Origin: Channallabes apus
Lineage: Eukaryota; Chordata; Actinopteri; Siluriformes; Clariidae
Direction: 5' to 3'
Assembly (NCBI GenBank): GCA_030522415.1
Contig: CM060125.1
Span: forward strand, 434,001 to 498,000
Length of the DNA: 64,000 nucleotides
The notes below the pieces were generated by a model, which saw only the letters and a program-made list of their open reading frames with translations, was not told where the DNA came from and did not search any database. Position numbers and translations under genes: made by a program. Positions 60,847 to 64,000 of the stretch are shown in pieces (position 1 is the first letter of the stretch; each line of letters begins with the position of its first letter).

Positions 60847-63800
60847 ATGGCGGCGCGTGTACATGCTGCGGCTTCTCTCTCCCCCAACACAACTGTGTTT
60901 TCGTGTTTTTTGTCTTGTAAGTCGCAGTGTCTTTGCATGTCTTTAACTCGTCCATCTGTCTTAAAACGCACATACAGTCGAGAGCTTTTGTTAGTTATCG
61001 GTAAATCCTCAGTTTTTAAGTTAAATCCAGCGAACGTGGATGAGCTGCGCGACATCGGTCTGCTCCGGAGGCCTTCGCCATCACCGACCCACACACCGGC
61101 ACCCCGCCCAGAGTGGAGGCGCCACAGGCGGCGGGAAAGGAAGCAGAAGAGGGGAAAGCGCGGAGGTGTCCGTGCTAGGCTAGCGGCTAACCCACACAAG
61201 CCGGCTATTCCTACCATTGTACTGGCTAACGTACGCTCTTTGGACAATAAACTGGACCATATTCAGCTTCTTCGCACAACCCTAAGGACTGTAAGAGACT
61301 GTTGTGTTTTTGTTTTCACTGAAACATGGCTCAACAATAACATCCCGGATAGCGCCGTTCAGCTCGACCAGCTAACATGCTACCGTGCGGACAGAGCTCT
61401 CGCTGAGAGCGGTAAAACCCGGGGCGGCGGACTTTGTGTTTACATCAGTGATGCGTGGTGTCGCGATGCGGTGGTGGTCTGTAAGTACTGCTCTTCTCTG
61501 GTGGAGATTATGATCATCAAGTGTCGACCATTCTATCTACCGAGGGAATATTCAGCTATTTTAATTGGGGCTGTATATGTACCCCCCAACTCCAATAACA
61601 AAAGGAGTGAGGCACTAAATGAACTTTACCAGCTCATCAGTGAGCAGCAGACAGCTCATCCAGATGCTTTTCTCATCTTGGCTGGCGATTTTAATCATGC
61701 AGACCTAAAAAACGTGTTTCCAAAAATACAACAGCACATAGACTTTCCCACACGAGGAAACAATACACTGGACCTTGTTTACACTACTCAGAGAGGAGCT
61801 TACAAAGCCCTACCCCTCCCCCACCTCGGTGCCTCAGACCACATCACTGTCATGCTAATGCCTGTATACAGACCACTGGTTAAAGTCACCAAACCAGTCT
61901 GCAAACAGATACAAGTGTGGCCGGAAGGGTCTTCTGAGGCACTCCAAGACTGCTTTAGCACCACTGACTGGGATGTATTTAAACAGGCTGCCACTCAAAA
62001 CAACCTCACAGACTTACAGGAGTACACAGAGTCTGTCACTGCCTACATCAACAAGTGCATTGATGATGTAACGGTAACAAAGACCATCACTGTCCGTGCT
62101 AACCAAAAACCGTGGCTAACAGGGGAGGTCTACAGACTAATGAAGGTACGGAACACTGCCTTCAAATCTGGAGATGCAGCAGCCCTGAGGACAGCTAGGG
62201 CCAACCTGTCTCGCAGCATCAAAAAGGCTAAGAGACAGTACTCCAAGAGAGTTGCCCATCGCTTCAACGACAGCAGAGACACACGGAGTCTGTGGCAAGG
62301 GATACAGACCCTCACTGATTACAAGCCGCCACAGAGGACATGTGACAGCTCTATCTCTCTGCTGAATGAGCTGAATGCATTCTTTGCCCGTTTTGACACC
62401 CACAACAGCACCACGACACAGAAACACCCACCTCAGCCTGGCGACCAAGTGATGACGCTTTCCTCAGAAAGCGTGAGAAGATCCTTCCGCAGGATTAACG
62501 TGCGCAAGGCCCCGGGTCCTGACAACATTCCGGGCCGAGTATTGAGAGACTGTGCGGGGGAACTCACGAATGTCTTTACGGACATTTTCAACATCTCTCT
62601 GAGTCAGGCTGTTATCCCCACATGCTTTAAAACCACCACCATAATCCCAGTACCCAAGAAAACATCTCCCTCCTGTTTCAATGACTTCCGCCCAGTTGCA
62701 CTTACTCCCATCATTATGAAGTGCTTTGAACGGCTAGTCATGCAGCAGATCAAGACTGCCCTCCCCCCCTCCCTGGACCCCTTCCAGTTTGCTTATCGGT
62801 CCAATCGCTCAACCGATGATGCCATTGCTACGGCCCTCCACTCAGCGCTCACCCACTTGGAAAACAAAGACTCCTATGTTAGAATGCTGTTCATCGACTT
62901 CAGCTCAGCGTTCAACACAATCATCCCACAACAGCTCACTCATAAACTGATACAGCTGGGGATCAGCACCCCTCTGTGCAACTGGCTGCTGGACTTCCTG
63001 ACTGGCAGACCTCAGGCAGTGCGGGTCGCCAACAACACTTCCAGTACCATCATGCTGAACACTGGGGCCCCCCAAGGATGTGTGCTGAGCCCCCTCCTCT
63101 TCACGCTGCTGACCCACGACTGCATACCATCACACAACTCCAACCTCTTCATCAAGTTTGCGGACGACACGACTGTGGTGGGTCTCATTAGCAACAATGA
63201 TGAGACTAACTACAGGAACGAGGTGAGCTGCCTGGCCAGGTGGTGCACAGACAACAATCTCTCCCTGAACGTGGAAAAGACAAAAGAGATTGTGGTCGAT
63301 TACAGGAGAACTTACACCCAACACTCTCCGCTGTCCATCAATGGTGCGATCGTGGAGAGGGTAAGGAGCACCAAGTTTCTGGGTGTGCACATGACGGAAG
63401 ATCTCTCCTGGTCCATCAACACTGCAGCACTAGCTAAGAAAGCTCAACAGCGTCTCTACTTTCTCCGTAAGCTGAGAAGAACCGGAGCCCCGACACCCAT
63501 CATGCGCACCTTCTACAGAGGCACCATTGAGAGCATCCTGACCAGCTGCATCACTGTGTGGTACGGCGCCTGCAATGCGTCCTGCCAGAAAACTCTCCAG
63601 CGCATAGTGAGAGCAGCTGAGAAGATCGTTGGTGTCTCTCTCCCCCCCCTCCTGGACATTTACAACACCCGCCTCACACGAAAAGCAATCAACATTGCCC
63701 GTGACCCTACCCACCCGTCTCAGAGCTTCTTTAGTCTGCTACCATCAGGGAGGAGACTAAGGAGTCTCCAAGCCAGGACAAGCAGACTGAAGAACAGCTT

Positions 63801-63885
63801 CATCCATCAGGCGATCAGGAGGCTCAACTCTCTTCCAGCTCTGCCTCCCCTGTGCTCCTCGGTCTCTCCAACCGTCATACTCTGA
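60847..63885 (+). CDS. Rex1-like endonuclease-reverse transcriptase, intact ORF
   Basis: 1012 codons from ATG to TGA without a break. Residues 1-120: basic, low-complexity N-terminus (RRHRRRERKQKRGKRGG). Residues about 122-340: apurinic-type endonuclease with LANVRSLDN (Asn127), TETW (Glu159), GDFN (280-283) and SDH (330-332). Residues about 540-830: reverse transcriptase with KAPGPDNIPGRVL (554-566), FIDFSSAFNTI (682-692), GAPQGCVLSPLLF (740-752) and the catalytic FADD (771-774). The rest is the family C-terminus (FYRGTIESILTSCITVWYGA, SLLPSGRR). All catalytic residues are present, so the protein could be active. Rex1 is my best family guess; L2/CR1-related groups are the alternatives. Confidence 0.9.
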   Translation: MAARVHAAASLSPNTTVFSCFLSCKSQCLCMSLTRPSVLKRTYSRELLLVIGKSSVFKLNPANVDELRDIGLLRRPSPSPTHTPAPRPEWRRHRRRERKQKRGKRGGVRARLAANPHKPAIPTIVLANVRSLDNKLDHIQLLRTTLRTVRDCCVFVFTETWLNNNIPDSAVQLDQLTCYRADRALAESGKTRGGGLCVYISDAWCRDAVVVCKYCSSLVEIMIIKCRPFYLPREYSAILIGAVYVPPNSNNKRSEALNELYQLISEQQTAHPDAFLILAGDFNHADLKNVFPKIQQHIDFPTRGNNTLDLVYTTQRGAYKALPLPHLGASDHITVMLMPVYRPLVKVTKPVCKQIQVWPEGSSEALQDCFSTTDWDVFKQAATQNNLTDLQEYTESVTAYINKCIDDVTVTKTITVRANQKPWLTGEVYRLMKVRNTAFKSGDAAALRTARANLSRSIKKAKRQYSKRVAHRFNDSRDTRSLWQGIQTLTDYKPPQRTCDSSISLLNELNAFFARFDTHNSTTTQKHPPQPGDQVMTLSSESVRRSFRRINVRKAPGPDNIPGRVLRDCAGELTNVFTDIFNISLSQAVIPTCFKTTTIIPVPKKTSPSCFNDFRPVALTPIIMKCFERLVMQQIKTALPPSLDPFQFAYRSNRSTDDAIATALHSALTHLENKDSYVRMLFIDFSSAFNTIIPQQLTHKLIQLGISTPLCNWLLDFLTGRPQAVRVANNTSSTIMLNTGAPQGCVLSPLLFTLLTHDCIPSHNSNLFIKFADDTTVVGLISNNDETNYRNEVSCLARWCTDNNLSLNVEKTKEIVVDYRRTYTQHSPLSINGAIVERVRSTKFLGVHMTEDLSWSINTAALAKKAQQRLYFLRKLRRTGAPTPIMRTFYRGTIESILTSCITVWYGACNASCQKTLQRIVRAAEKIVGVSLPPLLDIYNTRLTRKAINIARDPTHPSQSFFSLLPSGRRLRSLQARTSRLKNSFIHQAIRRLNSLPALPPLCSSVSPTVIL

Positions 63886-63898
63886 CTCCTTCATTTTT

Positions 63899-63920
63899 CA
63901 CACACACTCGCACACACTCA

Positions 63921-64000
<80 letters not shown>
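63899..64000. repeat. (CA)n microsatellite reaching the window end
   Basis: Imperfect CA from 63899, uninterrupted CA units from about 63930 to 64000. Confidence 0.97.

Larger units (their letters stand above)
60839..64000 (+). mobile_element. Rex1-like LINE, apparently full length, cut by the window end
   Basis: A non-LTR retrotransposon of the jockey/CR1-type group is inserted in the L1-like ORF2 at 60838/60839. It has a very short leader, a single long intact ORF, and a 3' region that runs directly into (CA)n. Whether the CA tract is its tail or a flanking microsatellite cannot be decided here. Confidence 0.8.

Noticed and set aside
60837..61247. 136-codon minus-strand open frame
   Set aside because: Antisense of the basic N-terminus of the Rex1-like ORF. 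The minus-strand frames at 62130-63714 are shadows for the same reason.

Overview
This 64 kb window is vertebrate nuclear DNA, almost certainly from a ray-finned (teleost) fish. It has intron-split genes with GT/AG splice sites and dense Tc1/mariner transposons. It also has fish-type tRNA-derived SINEs, RTE, L2, L1-like and Rex1-like LINEs, hAT and mariner MITEs, and many (CA)n, (AT)n and (GA)n tracts. An otophysan such as a catfish would fit the Tc1 load, but that is a guess. There is no bacterial, organellar or CRISPR content.

Two host genes lie on the minus strand in the order fnip1 then rapgef6, the order I recall for human 5q31. fnip1 (folliculin-interacting protein 1) contributes its last five coding exons: 52664-51332, 50488-50323, 49988-49791, 48701-48586 and 47339-47261. 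All join in phase and end in the conserved C-terminus and a TAG stop. About 6.5 kb downstream is a CpG-rich promoter-like region (about 40.74-41.52 kb) with a candidate first exon of rapgef6 (40807-40748). Further rapgef6 exons are at 25751-25539 (a probable alternative first exon), 14563-14429, 14213-14033 and 2487-2351. A short block at 28351-28285 resembles the exon for the end of the N-terminal cyclic-nucleotide-binding-like region, but it carries an in-frame stop. This species may therefore rely on the internal start at 25.7 kb. The remaining rapgef6 exons must lie left of position 1, and the earlier fnip1 exons right of position 64000.

Most of the rest is mobile DNA in introns and between the genes. 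0-10 kb: Tc1 remnants, a hAT MITE split by a solo LTR, and a Tc1 carrying a SINE and a broken tRNA-Leu. 10.5-16.5 kb: two near-identical, oppositely oriented Tc1 copies flanking two rapgef6 exons. 14.65-18.5 kb: a Tc1-like relic holding the second Tc1, a SINE and a MITE, whose order of insertion can be read from the target duplications. 31.8-34.9 kb: a full-length RTE LINE with a perfect 17-bp target duplication. 36-38 kb: a Tc1 relic split by a MITE. 39.2-40.6 kb: a 5'-truncated L2. 44.2-45.5 kb: another Tc1. 48.8-49.6 kb: a mariner MITE filling most of an fnip1 intron. 52.8-58.5 kb: Tc1, SINE, hAT MITE and solo LTRs. 59.1-64 kb: an L1-like element interrupted by a Rex1-like LINE with an intact 1012-codon ORF.

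I found no clearly novel biological system. The best leads are the rapgef6 5' end (alternative start beside a decayed exon), the inverted Tc1 pair around two rapgef6 exons (possible circular RNA or exon skipping), a C-only splice-acceptor tract, an apparently displaced cysteine motif in Fnip1, and the sequence sharing between SINEs and the RTE LINE. All annotation is by eye; comparisons to human proteins are from memory.
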